Positions 7,332 through 16,373 of a stretch of DNA of 64,000 nt are shown in pieces; position 1 is the stretch's first letter; each line of letters begins with the position of its first letter. The stretch is from positions 159,007 to 223,006 of the forward strand of contig NZ_NSGG01000012.1 of NCBI RefSeq assembly GCF_002295065.1, in the 5' to 3' direction. The translations under genes were made by a program, and so were the position numbers. Source of the stretch: Mesorhizobium sp. WSM3859. Its GTDB lineage: Bacteria > Pseudomonadota > Alphaproteobacteria > Rhizobiales > Rhizobiaceae. The notes under the pieces were generated by a model. That model was given only the letters and a program-made list of their open reading frames with translations, did not search any database and was not told the origin of the DNA.

Positions 7332-8825
7332 ATGACGGTTGCAATCGAGATGGGGCAGACAGGAGCAGGCGCTCCGGCCGCCCTCGACCTTGAGGAACTG
7401 CTGGCGACCCGCTTGCTGGTGCAGGGCAATTCGGGCTCCGGCAAGTCGCATCTGCTGCGCCGGCTGCTCGAGCAGAGCGCGCCGTGGGTGCAGCAGACCA
7501 TCATCGACCCCGAAGGCGACTTCGTGTCGCTGGGTGAACGCTTTGGCCATCTGGTGATCGACGCCGAGGAGCATACCGAGCGCGGCCTGCAGGCGGCGGG
7601 CGAGCGAGCGCGCATCCACCGCGTCTCGACTGTGCTCAACCTCGAGGGACTCGACGCCGAGAACCAGATGCGACGCGCCGCGGCTTTCCTCGGCGGGCTG
7701 TTCGAGGTCGCGCGCGACCACTGGTATCCCATGCTGGTGGTCGTCGACGAGGCGCAGCTCTTCGCGCCCGCCGCCGCCGGCGAGGTTTCGGACGAAGCGC
7801 GAAAACTCTCGCTCGGTGCGATGACCAATCTGATGTGCCGCGGCCGCAAGCGCGGGCTTGCCGGTATCATCGCCACGCAGAGGCTGGCGAAGCTCGCCAA
7901 GAACGTCGCGGCGGAAGCCTCCAACTTCCTGATGGGACGCACCTTCCTCGACATCGACATGGCGCGCGCGGCCGACCTGCTCGGCATGGAACGGCGCCAG
8001 GCCGAAGCGTTTCGCGACCTGGAGCGCGGGCATTTCATGGCGCTTGGGCCCGCCTTGTCGCGCCGTCCGCTCGGCGTGCGCATCGGCCAGACCGAGACCA
8101 GCCCGCGCAACGGCACGCCGCGGCTGATGCCGCTGCCGGAAGCGACGCTGGAAGATGCACGTTCGATCATTCTCGCGGCGCCGCCGCCGGAGACGGTCAG
8201 GCCGCAACGTCGGCCTTCGCCCGACCTGCTCGACCAGCTGATGGCGGCCAAGGCCGCGCCGCTGGACATGCGCCCCGAGCCGGCGGAGCCGCAGCCCAGC
8301 GCCGAGGACCTGGCCGAGCGGCGCGAGCGCATGGACCGCATCCTGCGCGCCATCCTGGCCGAGCCGGATGCCGGGTTCCGTGTCATCGGCGTGCTTTACC
8401 AGGAGTTCGTGGTCCGCTGCCGCATCGAGGGCCTTGCTTCGGTCGTGCCCGATCTATCGGAATTCCGCCGCATGCTGACGCGGGCTCGTGCCGGCGTCGG
8501 CTCCGACATGGGCGAGGACGACGCGTGGCGCGACGTTTCGGTCCGCGCCTCGCTGCTGCCGGAGGACATGCAGGGCGTGTTCATGATGATCGCCCGGGCG
8601 GCCAAGGAAGGCTGGCCCTGCCCGAGCGACGCGGCGATCGCGCGCGCCTATGGCTCGCATTCGTTGCGCCGCGCGCGGCGGTTGCTCGACTATATCGAGG
8701 AACAGGGCCTCATCGTCTGCCAGATCGACGGCACCGGTCGCCGCACCGTGACGCTGGTCGAGCTCGCCTGGGCGACGGCGCCGGGCGATCCCAACGCAGC
8801 GGAGCAGGACAGCTCAGCGGCGTGA
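7332..8825 (+). CDS. HerA/DUF87-type P-loop ATPase
   Basis: A 497-aa protein. Walker A is GNSGSGKSH at residues 32-40, a Walker B-like MLVVVDEAQLFAP lies near residue 137, and an Arg-rich CRGRKRGLAGIIATQR segment follows, as in FtsK/HerA-type motor ATPases. Residues 335-480 are helical and include a winged-helix-like end (AIARAYGSHSLRRARRLLDY). HerA proteins translocate DNA, usually with the NurA nuclease, but no nurA is adjacent. The gene stands alone and its end abuts cydC (convergent, 0 bp gap). The family is clear; the cellular role is open (repair, defence or other). Confidence 0.75.
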   Translation: MTVAIEMGQTGAGAPAALDLEELLATRLLVQGNSGSGKSHLLRRLLEQSAPWVQQTIIDPEGDFVSLGERFGHLVIDAEEHTERGLQAAGERARIHRVSTVLNLEGLDAENQMRRAAAFLGGLFEVARDHWYPMLVVVDEAQLFAPAAAGEVSDEARKLSLGAMTNLMCRGRKRGLAGIIATQRLAKLAKNVAAEASNFLMGRTFLDIDMARAADLLGMERRQAEAFRDLERGHFMALGPALSRRPLGVRIGQTETSPRNGTPRLMPLPEATLEDARSIILAAPPPETVRPQRRPSPDLLDQLMAAKAAPLDMRPEPAEPQPSAEDLAERRERMDRILRAILAEPDAGFRVIGVLYQEFVVRCRIEGLASVVPDLSEFRRMLTRARAGVGSDMGEDDAWRDVSVRASLLPEDMQGVFMMIARAAKEGWPCPSDAAIARAYGSHSLRRARRLLDYIEEQGLIVCQIDGTGRRTVTLVELAWATAPGDPNAAEQDSSAA

Positions 8826-10415
8826 TTACGGCCGCAGCTCGATCGCGCTGGCGCCGTGCAGCGACGCGTGATGGGTGGAGACGACGACGATCCTATCGCT
8901 GAAGCGGGCGAGCAGCCGCTCAAGGATACGCTCCCCCTGCGCCTCGTCGAGGTGTTCGGTCGGCTCGTCGAGCAGCACGAGGGGGCGGGATGACAGCCAG
9001 GCGCGCGCTAGGTTGATGCGCTGCGCTTCGCCGAGCGAGAACCTGTCCTGCCTGACCCAGCTGTCCAGCCCGCCCGCGTCGCGGATACGGCCGTCCATCT
9101 CGGCGGCTTCGAGCGCCCGCCAGAGCGCGGCATCCGGGACATCGCCGGCGAAGAGATTGGCGCGGACGGTGTCCTCGAGCACGACCGCGTCGTGCAGGAC
9201 GAGCGACGCGAGCGCCCGCCGCTCGCCTGCCGACAGGATGCGGTCGCCGGCGGCGAAGGCATCGTCGCCGATCCAGCCGGCGATCTGCTTGAGCAGGCTC
9301 GTCTTGCCCGAGCCGCTTGCCCCGACAAGCACCGTCGGCTGGCCCCGCGCGAGGAGCAGGGAGATGGGCGTTCCGATCGAGCGGCCGTCGGGCGCACGGC
9401 GTTGCAGGGCGCCGTGACGCAGCAGGCCGGGCTTGATGTTATCCGGCGCGAATTCGCTCCTGTCGGCCGCGCGTGTCCATTGGCCGATCTCGGCGCGAGC
9501 CGCGTTGCGGCGAAGCACGGCAACCAGCATGCGCGATGCGCCATTCATGGCTTCGCCCAGCGCCAGCCAGGAGAAGGCGAGCAGCATTGGCGCGAGAAGA
9601 TCCGTGCCCTGCCGCCCGGCATGCCAGACCGCCGCCATCACGCTGACGCCGGCAACCGGACCGAAGGCCGCGCCGATCATGTCGAACATGGCCTGCATCC
9701 GGCGAAGCGAAAGCAGCGCGCCGTCGGCGCGAGAGAACGCGGCAAGGGCCTCCGTGCATTCGCGGTTCCAGGCGCCCTCCGCCTTCAGGGGTACGCCTGA
9801 CGCCATGGCCGCGCCGAGCCGGCTTGCGCCCCCGCGACGCAGCGACCTGGCTTCACCCCACGCCATGGCGCCAGCTCTGGCCACCCGGTTTCCCGCGAAC
9901 AGGATGGCAAGCAGCAAGAATGTGATCGGCAGGAGGGATAAAGGCGCCAGCACCGCCGAGCCGGCGATCAGGACCGCGAGGCCACAGGCGAGCGTCAGCG
10001 CCGGCAGGCCGGCGCGCAGCCTGGCGAAGTCGAGATCCTCGACGTCGTCGAGATAGTCGGCGAGACGCGAATCGTCGCCGAGTTGCCATCCCGCCTGGCG
10101 CACGGCCGGTGCCGCCGCCATGGCGGCGAAAAGTTCGGCCCGACGCGCTACCTGATCGGCGAGCGCCGCCTTGTGGCCGGCCAGGCGCTCGCCGTAGCGG
10201 GCAGCGGTGCGGCCGACCGCGAAGAACCGGATCAGTGCCCCCGCGATGTGGAAATTGAAGGTGAAAGCGGTGGCGGAAAGGCCGGCGATCGCCACCGATC
10301 CCAGCAGCCAGGCAGAAACGCCGCCGAGCAATATGGCGCAAAAGAGCGCGGCGAAGGCGAAACCCGTCGCCAGCCGCCACGACTTCCGGCTCGATGATTG
10401 AACTGCTGCGCTCAT
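8826..10415 (-). CDS. cydC: CydC-type ABC transporter subunit (permease/ATPase fusion)
   Basis: Second half-transporter of CydDC, which exports cysteine/glutathione and is needed for heme insertion into cytochrome bd. The 529-aa protein has about six membrane segments in residues 20-300. Walker A GASGSGKTS is at 365-373, with a degenerate signature FSLGEAQRI and Walker B LVLLDEPTEHLD. The start (10415) overlaps the cydD stop by 4 bp (ATGA), showing tight coupling. The C half of the signature lacks the usual SGGQ. Location next to cydAB supports the assignment. Confidence 0.92.
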   Translation of the reverse strand: MSAAVQSSSRKSWRLATGFAFAALFCAILLGGVSAWLLGSVAIAGLSATAFTFNFHIAGALIRFFAVGRTAARYGERLAGHKAALADQVARRAELFAAMAAAPAVRQAGWQLGDDSRLADYLDDVEDLDFARLRAGLPALTLACGLAVLIAGSAVLAPLSLLPITFLLLAILFAGNRVARAGAMAWGEARSLRRGGASRLGAAMASGVPLKAEGAWNRECTEALAAFSRADGALLSLRRMQAMFDMIGAAFGPVAGVSVMAAVWHAGRQGTDLLAPMLLAFSWLALGEAMNGASRMLVAVLRRNAARAEIGQWTRAADRSEFAPDNIKPGLLRHGALQRRAPDGRSIGTPISLLLARGQPTVLVGASGSGKTSLLKQIAGWIGDDAFAAGDRILSAGERRALASLVLHDAVVLEDTVRANLFAGDVPDAALWRALEAAEMDGRIRDAGGLDSWVRQDRFSLGEAQRINLARAWLSSRPLVLLDEPTEHLDEAQGERILERLLARFSDRIVVVSTHHASLHGASAIELRP

Positions 10416-12028
10416 GCCGCAACCTCGACGGCATCGCTGTCGGTAAGGTCGACGGTCAGGTGGGCGGCGGCAGCCAGATCGCGGTCATGTGTCGCCACAA
10501 CGACCAGCCGCCCGCGCGAAATCTCAAGCAGCACGCTCCGCACGGCTTCGGCTGTCTCGCGGTCGAGCTTTGCCGTCGGCTCGTCGGCCAGCACGGTACG
10601 GCCGGAAAGTTGCGCGCGGGCAACGGCGACGCGAAGCCGCTGGCCGCCCGAAAGGTTGGCGCCGCCCTGGTCCAGCCTTGCATCGAGGCCGCCCGGCAGC
10701 AGCGTGTCGTCGAGCAGCCCGATCGCGTGGGCGGCATCTTCCAGCCGGTTCCGGGCTACCGCACCGGCATTCCACGAAATCGCCTCGGCCAGCATTCCCT
10801 CGGGTACGTAGGCGTCCGTCGAAACCCAGGCGATGTCTTCAGCAACCAACGAACGGGTCCCTGGCGCCGGCGCGACGCCAGGTTCGAGGCCGGCGAGACG
10901 TCGCAGCAAGGTCGATTTGCCTGATCCGCTAGGCCCGACGATGGCGACGAGGCCTTTCGCCGGCAGCATCAGACGCAGGCGGTCGAGCGCTGGCAGGGCC
11001 TTTGCCTTGACCGGCTCGGCATTCATCAGCCGGTTCAGTGCGGCAGCCGCCGCCTGTCCCTCAGCCTTGGCGTGGTACTGCTCCGAAAAGCGGCGGAACG
11101 GCGCGAAATATTCCGGGGCGATCATCAGGATGAACAGGCTCTGCCAGAGTGCCAGGTTGGAGAAACCGGGGATCATCGCGAGCTTGAGGTGGCCGAGGCC
11201 GAGGAAGACGGCGAGGATGGCGATCGAGAGCGAGGCGAAGAAGTCGATAATGCCGGCGTTGGCGAAGGCGATGCGCAGCACACCCATGGTGTTGTCCGAA
11301 TAGGCTTCAAGGCGCCGGGCGAGCTTGGCCTCTTCGCCGCTCGCGGCATGGTTGGCGAGGATCGTCGGCAAGGTGCGGATGCGATCGGCGAACTGGTCGG
11401 CCAGCCGGCCCAAGGCGCGTTCCTGCGCATCGGCACGGCGGCGGATGGCGTCGCCAATCAGCGCGAAGAACAGGATCATCACCGGCGTCAGGCAGATGAC
11501 CAGCAGGGCTGCCTGCCAGGAGACGAGGAAAAGCGCCGCCGCCGCAAGGAGCGGCCCCGCCGCCATCATGGCGCTTGCCGCGCGGTGGCCGACGACAAGG
11601 CCGGCGATCGCTTCGGGATGACGCTGCATCGACAGGATGACGCTGCCGACGGAGAGCGATTGCAGCCGGCGTGCCGGCATCTCGTCCAGGCGCTTGCCCG
11701 CCAGCCGGCGCAGAGCGATCGATACGGTGCTCTCCGCGAAGGCTTGCGCCCTGTCGGCAGCAAACCCGGCGACGCAGGCAGCCAAGAGAAAAACCATCGT
11801 GACCGGGACGAGCCAGGAGGCGACAGGCTCGCCCATGACGAGCCGGCCCACCGCCATGGCTGCCGTCGCGGCAAAACCCAGCCGCAACGCCGTGCGGGCG
11901 ACTTGCAGGCAGAGCAAGCGGCGCAACCCGCGTTTTGCCAGACGCTGGGCGGTGGCGAGCGCCTCGAAAGCGTCCGGCGCCGAGGCGGCTGGATCATGAG
12001 CTGAGGCGGAAGCGGCTGGCGATCTCAT
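10412..12028 (-). CDS. cydD: CydD-type ABC transporter subunit (permease/ATPase fusion)
   Basis: A 538-aa half-transporter, partner of CydC in the inner membrane. Membrane segments are in the N-terminal 300 residues. The ATPase has Walker A VGPSGSGKST, a complete signature LSGGQRLRVAVARA and Walker B TVLADEPTAKLD. The ATG at 12028 (MRSPAASASAHDP) is preferred. A longer in-frame TTG start at 12076 would lie inside the FNR box and has no ribosome site. It is divergent from cydA, with the oxygen-responsive FNR box between them. Confidence 0.92.
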   Translation of the reverse strand: MRSPAASASAHDPAASAPDAFEALATAQRLAKRGLRRLLCLQVARTALRLGFAATAAMAVGRLVMGEPVASWLVPVTMVFLLAACVAGFAADRAQAFAESTVSIALRRLAGKRLDEMPARRLQSLSVGSVILSMQRHPEAIAGLVVGHRAASAMMAAGPLLAAAALFLVSWQAALLVICLTPVMILFFALIGDAIRRRADAQERALGRLADQFADRIRTLPTILANHAASGEEAKLARRLEAYSDNTMGVLRIAFANAGIIDFFASLSIAILAVFLGLGHLKLAMIPGFSNLALWQSLFILMIAPEYFAPFRRFSEQYHAKAEGQAAAAALNRLMNAEPVKAKALPALDRLRLMLPAKGLVAIVGPSGSGKSTLLRRLAGLEPGVAPAPGTRSLVAEDIAWVSTDAYVPEGMLAEAISWNAGAVARNRLEDAAHAIGLLDDTLLPGGLDARLDQGGANLSGGQRLRVAVARAQLSGRTVLADEPTAKLDRETAEAVRSVLLEISRGRLVVVATHDRDLAAAAHLTVDLTDSDAVEVAA

Positions 12029-12062
12029 GCGCAGGTTTTCGCACGCGCAAGGAGGAAAGGAA

Positions 12063-12076
12063 TTGATCCAGATCAA
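12063..12076. promoter_or_regulatory. FNR/FixK-type anaerobox between cydD and cydA
   Basis: TTGATCCAGATCAA is a perfect match to the TTGAT-N4-ATCAA consensus of FNR, FixK and FnrN. It is centred about 60 bp before the cydA ATG and 41 bp before the cydD ATG. An FnrN-type regulator gene lies 3.4 kb away (15504-16226), whose recognition helix carries the ETVSRQ residues known to read this half-site. Activation of cydAB under low oxygen is the likely effect. Confidence 0.88.
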
Positions 12077-12128
12077 GTCGCCGGCGTTCGTCCGGCGCTA
12101 TCAGGCTGTATCCAGAAAGGATGCTCCC

Positions 12129-13700
12129 ATGTCCGACTTTCTTCTCGTCGACCTGTCGCGGCTGCAATTCGCGCTGACGGCCCTCTATCATTTCCTCTTC
12201 GTCCCGCTCACGCTCGGCCTTTCCATCCTGATCGCCATGATGGAAACCGTCTATGTGATGACCCGCCGCACCGTATGGCGCGACATGACGAAATTCTGGG
12301 GCGTGCTGTTCGGCATCAACTTCGCGCTCGGCGTCGCGACCGGCATCACCATGGAATTCCAGTTCGGCATGAACTGGGCCTACTACTCGCACTATGTCGG
12401 CGACGTGTTCGGAGCGCCTCTCGCCATCGAAGGGCTGATGGCCTTCTTCCTGGAGGCCACTTTCGTCGGCCTGTTCTTCTTCGGTTGGGATCGGCTCTCG
12501 CCGCGCGCGCATATGATCGTGACCTGGCTGATGGCGCTTGGCACGAACTTCTCTGCGCTCTGGATCCTGATCGCCAATGGCTGGATGCAGAATCCCGTCG
12601 GTTCGGCTTTCAACCCGGACACAATGCGCATGGAAGTCACGGACTTCATGGCGGTGATCTTCAATCCGGTGGCGCAGGCGAAGTTCGTCCACACCGTTTC
12701 GGCCGGCTATGTCTGCGCCGCCACGTTCGTGCTCGGCGTATCGGCCTGGTATTTGCTCAGGGGACGCCATGTCGAGCTCGCCAAGCGCTCCTTCGTGATC
12801 GCTTCGGCCTTCGGCGTGGCATCGGCGCTGTCCGTCATCGTGCTCGGCGACGAGAGCGGCTATGCGCTCACCGACAACCAGAAAATGAAGCTCGCGGCCA
12901 TCGAGGCCATGTGGGAGACCGAGCCGGCGCCCGCGTCGTTCACGGTGTTCGGCATTCCGAGCCAGAGCGATCGCCAAACGCATTTCGCCATCCACATTCC
13001 ATGGGTGATGGGCATCATCGGCACCCGCTCTTTCGACAAGCAGATCGCCGGCATCGACGAACTCGTCGCCCATGCCGAAGCCCGCATCCGCAACGGCGTC
13101 GTCGCCTATGACGCGCTGGAGAAGATAAAGGCGGACCGCAACGACACCGCCGCCCGTGCGGTCTTCGACGCCAGCTCCAAGGATCTCGGCTACGCGCTGC
13201 TGCTCAAGCGCTACCTACCCGATCCGCGGCTAGCGAGCGAGCAGCAGATCAAGGACGCCGCCTGGTCGACAGTGCCTTACGTGCCGCTGCTCTTCTTCGG
13301 CTTCCGCCTGATGGTGGCCTGCGGCTTCACGCTGCTGGCGCTGTTCGCGGTATCGCTTTGGCATACGACGCGGGAGACCGGAGCGCCGCGCTGGCTGTTC
13401 CGCGCCGCGCTCGTCGCCATGCCGCTGCCCTGGATCGCCATCGAGGTTGGCTGGTTCGTGGCCGAGTTCGGACGCCAGCCGTGGATCATCGACGGCGTGC
13501 TGCCGACCTTCCTTGCGACGTCGGAGCTCGGCGTCAGCGATCTTCTGCTCACCGTCGCCGGCTTCACGCTCGTCTATGGCGTGCTCGCGATCATCGAGGT
13601 CAGGCTGATGCTGGCCGCCATCCGCAAGGGGCCGGAGGTGGCGAAGGTCATCGATGACCTGCGCCCGAGCGCCGACCCCGCAATGCAACCGGCAGAGTGA
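12129..13700 (+). CDS. cydA: Cytochrome bd ubiquinol oxidase subunit I
   Basis: A 523-aa integral membrane subunit that carries hemes b558, b595 and d and oxidises ubiquinol. The early heme ligand His is at residue 21 (ALYHFLF). The second conserved His is in AQAKFVHTVSAGY. The quinol-loop end GRQPWIIDGVLPT and length near the 522 aa of E. coli CydA indicate a CydA of the long Q-loop type. ATG 12129 follows GAAAGGATG. It is first in cydA-cydB-cydX, then a hemerythrin gene. Control by the FNR box upstream is expected. Confidence 0.97.
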   Translation: MSDFLLVDLSRLQFALTALYHFLFVPLTLGLSILIAMMETVYVMTRRTVWRDMTKFWGVLFGINFALGVATGITMEFQFGMNWAYYSHYVGDVFGAPLAIEGLMAFFLEATFVGLFFFGWDRLSPRAHMIVTWLMALGTNFSALWILIANGWMQNPVGSAFNPDTMRMEVTDFMAVIFNPVAQAKFVHTVSAGYVCAATFVLGVSAWYLLRGRHVELAKRSFVIASAFGVASALSVIVLGDESGYALTDNQKMKLAAIEAMWETEPAPASFTVFGIPSQSDRQTHFAIHIPWVMGIIGTRSFDKQIAGIDELVAHAEARIRNGVVAYDALEKIKADRNDTAARAVFDASSKDLGYALLLKRYLPDPRLASEQQIKDAAWSTVPYVPLLFFGFRLMVACGFTLLALFAVSLWHTTRETGAPRWLFRAALVAMPLPWIAIEVGWFVAEFGRQPWIIDGVLPTFLATSELGVSDLLLTVAGFTLVYGVLAIIEVRLMLAAIRKGPEVAKVIDDLRPSADPAMQPAE

Positions 13701-13712
13701 AGGATCACGACG

Positions 13713-14867
13713 ATGATCGAATTTCTCTTCGACTATGAAACGCTGCGCGTGATGTGGTGGATACTGCTCGGCGTGCTTTTGATCGGCTTCGCCGCGACCG
13801 ACGGGTTCGACATGGGGGTCGGCGCGCTTCTCACCTTCGTGGCCAAGACAGATGCCGAGCGTCGCGTGGCGATCAATACGATCGGGCCTGTCTGGGAAGG
13901 CAATCAGGTGTGGTTCATCCTCGGCGGCGGCGCCATCTTCGCGGCATGGCCGGCGCTTTACGCGGTGAGCTTCTCCGGCTTCTACCTCGCCATGTTCCTG
14001 GTGCTCCTGGCACTGATCATGCGTCCCGTCGGCTTCAAGTATCGCTCGAAAAGGCCCGATCCGGCCTGGCGCACGCGCTGGGACTGGGCGCTGTTCGTCG
14101 GTGGCGCGGTGCCGGCGTTGATCTTCGGCGTCGCCGTCGGCAACACGCTGCAGGGCGTGCCGTTCCATTTCACGCCGGACCTGCGCCCGGTCTATGAAGG
14201 CAGCCTTTTCGGTTTGCTCAATCCGCTCGCGCTCTATTGCGGCCTGGTGTCGCTCGCCATGCTGGTGACCCATGGCGCGGCCTGGCTGACCTTCAAGGCG
14301 GAGGGCAGCGTCGCCGAGCGCGCCCGCGTCGTCGGCACGCGCTCCGCGATCATCACGGCGGTGCTGTTTGCCGGCGGCGGCGTGCTGGTCTGGCTCGGCC
14401 TGCTCGGCGGCTACCGCGTGACGTCGCCGATCGTCTGGGACGGGCCCTCCAATCCGCTGGTGAAGACGGTGGTGGCTGACGGCGGCGCCTGGCTGGGAAA
14501 CTTCCATGCCCACCCGCTGCTCTGGATCGTGCCCGGGCTCGGCGTCGCAGCACCTTTGCTTGCCGCCGCCGGTTTCCAGGCGCGGCTCGAAGGGTGGACT
14601 TTCATCGCCTCGAAGCTCGGCGTCGTGACGATCATCGCTACGGTGGGACTGGCCATGTTCCCGATCCTGTTGCCGTCGAGCAGCAATCCCGGCCATTCGC
14701 TGGCGGTCTTCGACGCTTCGTCGAGCCGCGCCACGCTGCGCAACATGCTGATTGCCACGGTGATCTTCATGCCGCTGATCCTTGCCTACACCGCCTGGGT
14801 CTACAGGGTGCTGTGGGGCAAGGTCGGTGAAAAGAGCATCGAGAAAGCGGGTTCGTCGGCCTATTGA
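13713..14867 (+). CDS. cydB: Cytochrome bd ubiquinol oxidase subunit II
   Basis: A 384-aa membrane protein and structural partner of CydA. Recognisable segments are YETLRVMWWILLGVLLIGFA, the ATDGFDMGVGALL motif near residue 28, and IGPVWEGNQVWFILGGGAIF near residue 56, all highly conserved in CydB. Length matches the usual 379-385 aa. It starts 12 bp after cydA and is followed by cydX, so the three are co-transcribed. Confidence 0.97.
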   Translation: MIEFLFDYETLRVMWWILLGVLLIGFAATDGFDMGVGALLTFVAKTDAERRVAINTIGPVWEGNQVWFILGGGAIFAAWPALYAVSFSGFYLAMFLVLLALIMRPVGFKYRSKRPDPAWRTRWDWALFVGGAVPALIFGVAVGNTLQGVPFHFTPDLRPVYEGSLFGLLNPLALYCGLVSLAMLVTHGAAWLTFKAEGSVAERARVVGTRSAIITAVLFAGGGVLVWLGLLGGYRVTSPIVWDGPSNPLVKTVVADGGAWLGNFHAHPLLWIVPGLGVAAPLLAAAGFQARLEGWTFIASKLGVVTIIATVGLAMFPILLPSSSNPGHSLAVFDASSSRATLRNMLIATVIFMPLILAYTAWVYRVLWGKVGEKSIEKAGSSAY

Positions 14868-14887
14868 TCCAACCGGAGTTTCTGACC

Positions 14888-15019
14888 ATGTGGTATTTTT
14901 CCTGGATACTTGGCCTCGGGCTGGCGGCCTCCGTCGGCATCCTCAACGCGCTCTGGTACGAGTTGCGCACGGTTCGCGAAGAACCCGTAGAGGACGCCGT
15001 CTCATTGCCCACTCCTTGA
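14888..15019 (+). CDS. cydX: CydX, small subunit of cytochrome bd oxidase
   Basis: A 43-aa single-helix protein beginning MWYFSWILGLGLAASVGILN, the hallmark CydX N-terminus (MWYFSWILG). It stabilises the heme b595/d site of CydAB. It lies 20 bp after cydB with CGGAG upstream. The C-terminal tail (RTVREEPVEDAVSLPTP) is acidic and cytoplasmic. It is too short for many gene callers. Confidence 0.95.
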   Translation: MWYFSWILGLGLAASVGILNALWYELRTVREEPVEDAVSLPTP

Positions 15020-15044
15020 GTCTGGGCATGACGGAGGAGCTATC

Positions 15045-15488
15045 ATGACGGGCACCGGGCCGGAGCCGCTGCATGGCCCGGCGGATATGCGGCGGGCGCA
15101 TATGCAGAAGCTCGCGCTCTGCCACATGCTCGAGGGCATCGCCGACGACCTGCCGTCGCGCGTCGACCGGCTCCAGTGCCTCGCTGTGGCGGCCGACCTG
15201 TTGCCGCTGATGCGCGAGTGCCACCGCTTCGAGGAAGAGGTCGTCTTCCCTGACTTCGCGCGGCAGACGGGCGAGGAAGACACCGTCGCCCGACTGAAGC
15301 TCGAGCACCTGGAGGATGAAAGCGCGGCGGCGGACCTCAGCGAGGCGCTGCTGGCCTATGGCCACGGGCGGCAGATCGAGAATCCCGAGGCGTTCGGCTA
15401 CATGCTGCGCGCCTTTTTCGAATCGTTGCGCCGCCACATTGCCTTTGAGCGCGACCACGTGCTGCCGAAGGTTCTCGGCACTCAATAA
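15045..15488 (+). CDS. Hemerythrin-like (HHE domain) protein
   Basis: A 147-aa soluble four-helix protein. Candidate di-iron ligands are His27 (LCHMLE), His60 and Glu64 (ECHRFEEEVVFP), His88 and Glu92 (LEHLEDES) and His131/Glu135 (RRHIAFERDH), which is the H/HxxxE pattern of hemerythrins. Such proteins bind O2 or NO or protect iron centres. It follows cydX by 25 bp, so it is probably the last gene of the bd oxidase operon, where an O2/NO-buffering role makes sense. It ends 15 bp before convergent fnrN. Confidence 0.85.
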   Translation: MTGTGPEPLHGPADMRRAHMQKLALCHMLEGIADDLPSRVDRLQCLAVAADLLPLMRECHRFEEEVVFPDFARQTGEEDTVARLKLEHLEDESAAADLSEALLAYGHGRQIENPEAFGYMLRAFFESLRRHIAFERDHVLPKVLGTQ

Positions 15489-15503
15489 TCGAACGCCGCG
15501 GGA

Positions 15504-16226
15504 TCAGTCTCCGGCCCGCGCGGCCAGACGCCCGATGTCGTCGACGATGACGTGGCGGTTGTTTTCGACTCGGATGACGCTCTCGCCCCGCAGGCGGGTG
15601 ATCTGCCGGCTCACCGTCTCGATGGTGAGGCCCAGGAAATCCGCGATCTCCGCGCGCGACAGCGGCAGGTCGAAAGCGGCGCCGCGCCGCTCAGGTCCGG
15701 CGGCGGGATCGATGTTGCGCACGATCATCAAAAGGAAGCTGGCGATCTTCTCGGAGGCCGTCTTGCGGCCGAGCGCCACCATCCAGTCGCGCGCCTGATC
15801 GAGCTCGCGCAGCTTCTGTTCGAGCAGGCGATGCTCGAGATTCGGCTGCTCCCTCATCATGCGTTCCAGCGCATGGCGCGGGAAAGAGCAGAGTTCGACC
15901 TTGGTTGCAGCCTCGGCGGTGAGCGTGCTCTCGCTCTGGAAGGGTCTGCCGAGGAAATCGGGAGCGAATTGCAAGCCGACGATCTGCTGGCGGCCGTCGG
16001 AGAGCGTCTTGGTCAGCTTCACGACACCCGAAAGCACGTTCGAGAAGCGCTCGACGCTCCGGGAATCACCCACCAGTTCCTTGCCGGCTTCGGCGTTGTG
16101 CCGCTTCGTCGATTTGGCAAGCGCCATGAGCTGCTCAGAGTTGAGCGCGCCGCATATGCCGCGATGCCGCGCCTCGCATGAAGCGCAGAGCACCGGGACG
16201 CCTGCCGTGTGAATATCCTCGCGCAC
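15504..16226 (-). CDS. fnrN: FnrN-type Crp/Fnr oxygen-sensing transcription regulator
   Basis: A 240-aa regulator. An N-terminal cysteine cluster (VLCASCEARHRGIC: Cys14, Cys17, Cys25) plus Cys113 (VELCSFP) supplies four ligands for an oxygen-labile 4Fe-4S cluster, as in FNR/FnrN. A cNMP-type beta-roll and a C-terminal helix-turn-helix LSRAEIADFLGLTIETVSRQ follow. A GTG at 16226 is chosen as start because it gives the normal family length. The open frame continues to 16484 but overlaps the divergent nasT region and is atypical. The predicted target is the anaerobox at 12063. Confidence 0.88.
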   Translation of the reverse strand: MREDIHTAGVPVLCASCEARHRGICGALNSEQLMALAKSTKRHNAEAGKELVGDSRSVERFSNVLSGVVKLTKTLSDGRQQIVGLQFAPDFLGRPFQSESTLTAEAATKVELCSFPRHALERMMREQPNLEHRLLEQKLRELDQARDWMVALGRKTASEKIASFLLMIVRNIDPAAGPERRGAAFDLPLSRAEIADFLGLTIETVSRQITRLRGESVIRVENNRHVIVDDIGRLAARAGD

Positions 16227-16340
16227 GATGGAATATCTATAGTGTTCCCGCCCCTCAGCGGCAACGCAGGCCGGGACACGAAAGCGTCGCAGCCCATGCC
16301 GCGAGGATCGGATGCAAACCATTCCCGTCGACCACCGCAT

Positions 16341-16367
16341 TGCACAATTGCGGTCCGCCTGCACAAT
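16341..16367. promoter_or_regulatory. Two TGCACAAT direct repeats upstream of nasT
   Basis: TGCACAAT occurs at 16341-16348 and 16360-16367, 19 bp apart, just before the nasT ATG (16374). The related dyad TTGTGCATTGCACAA lies at 18217-18231 upstream of the nas structural operon. A shared nitrogen-control protein is plausible. The position so close to the start codon would suit repression as well as activation. The regulator is not identified. Confidence 0.4.
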
Positions 16368-16373
16368 AGGCGC

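Noticed and set aside
12029..12076. TTG start adding 16 codons to cydD
   Set aside because: The start codon would be part of the FNR box and lacks a ribosome site.
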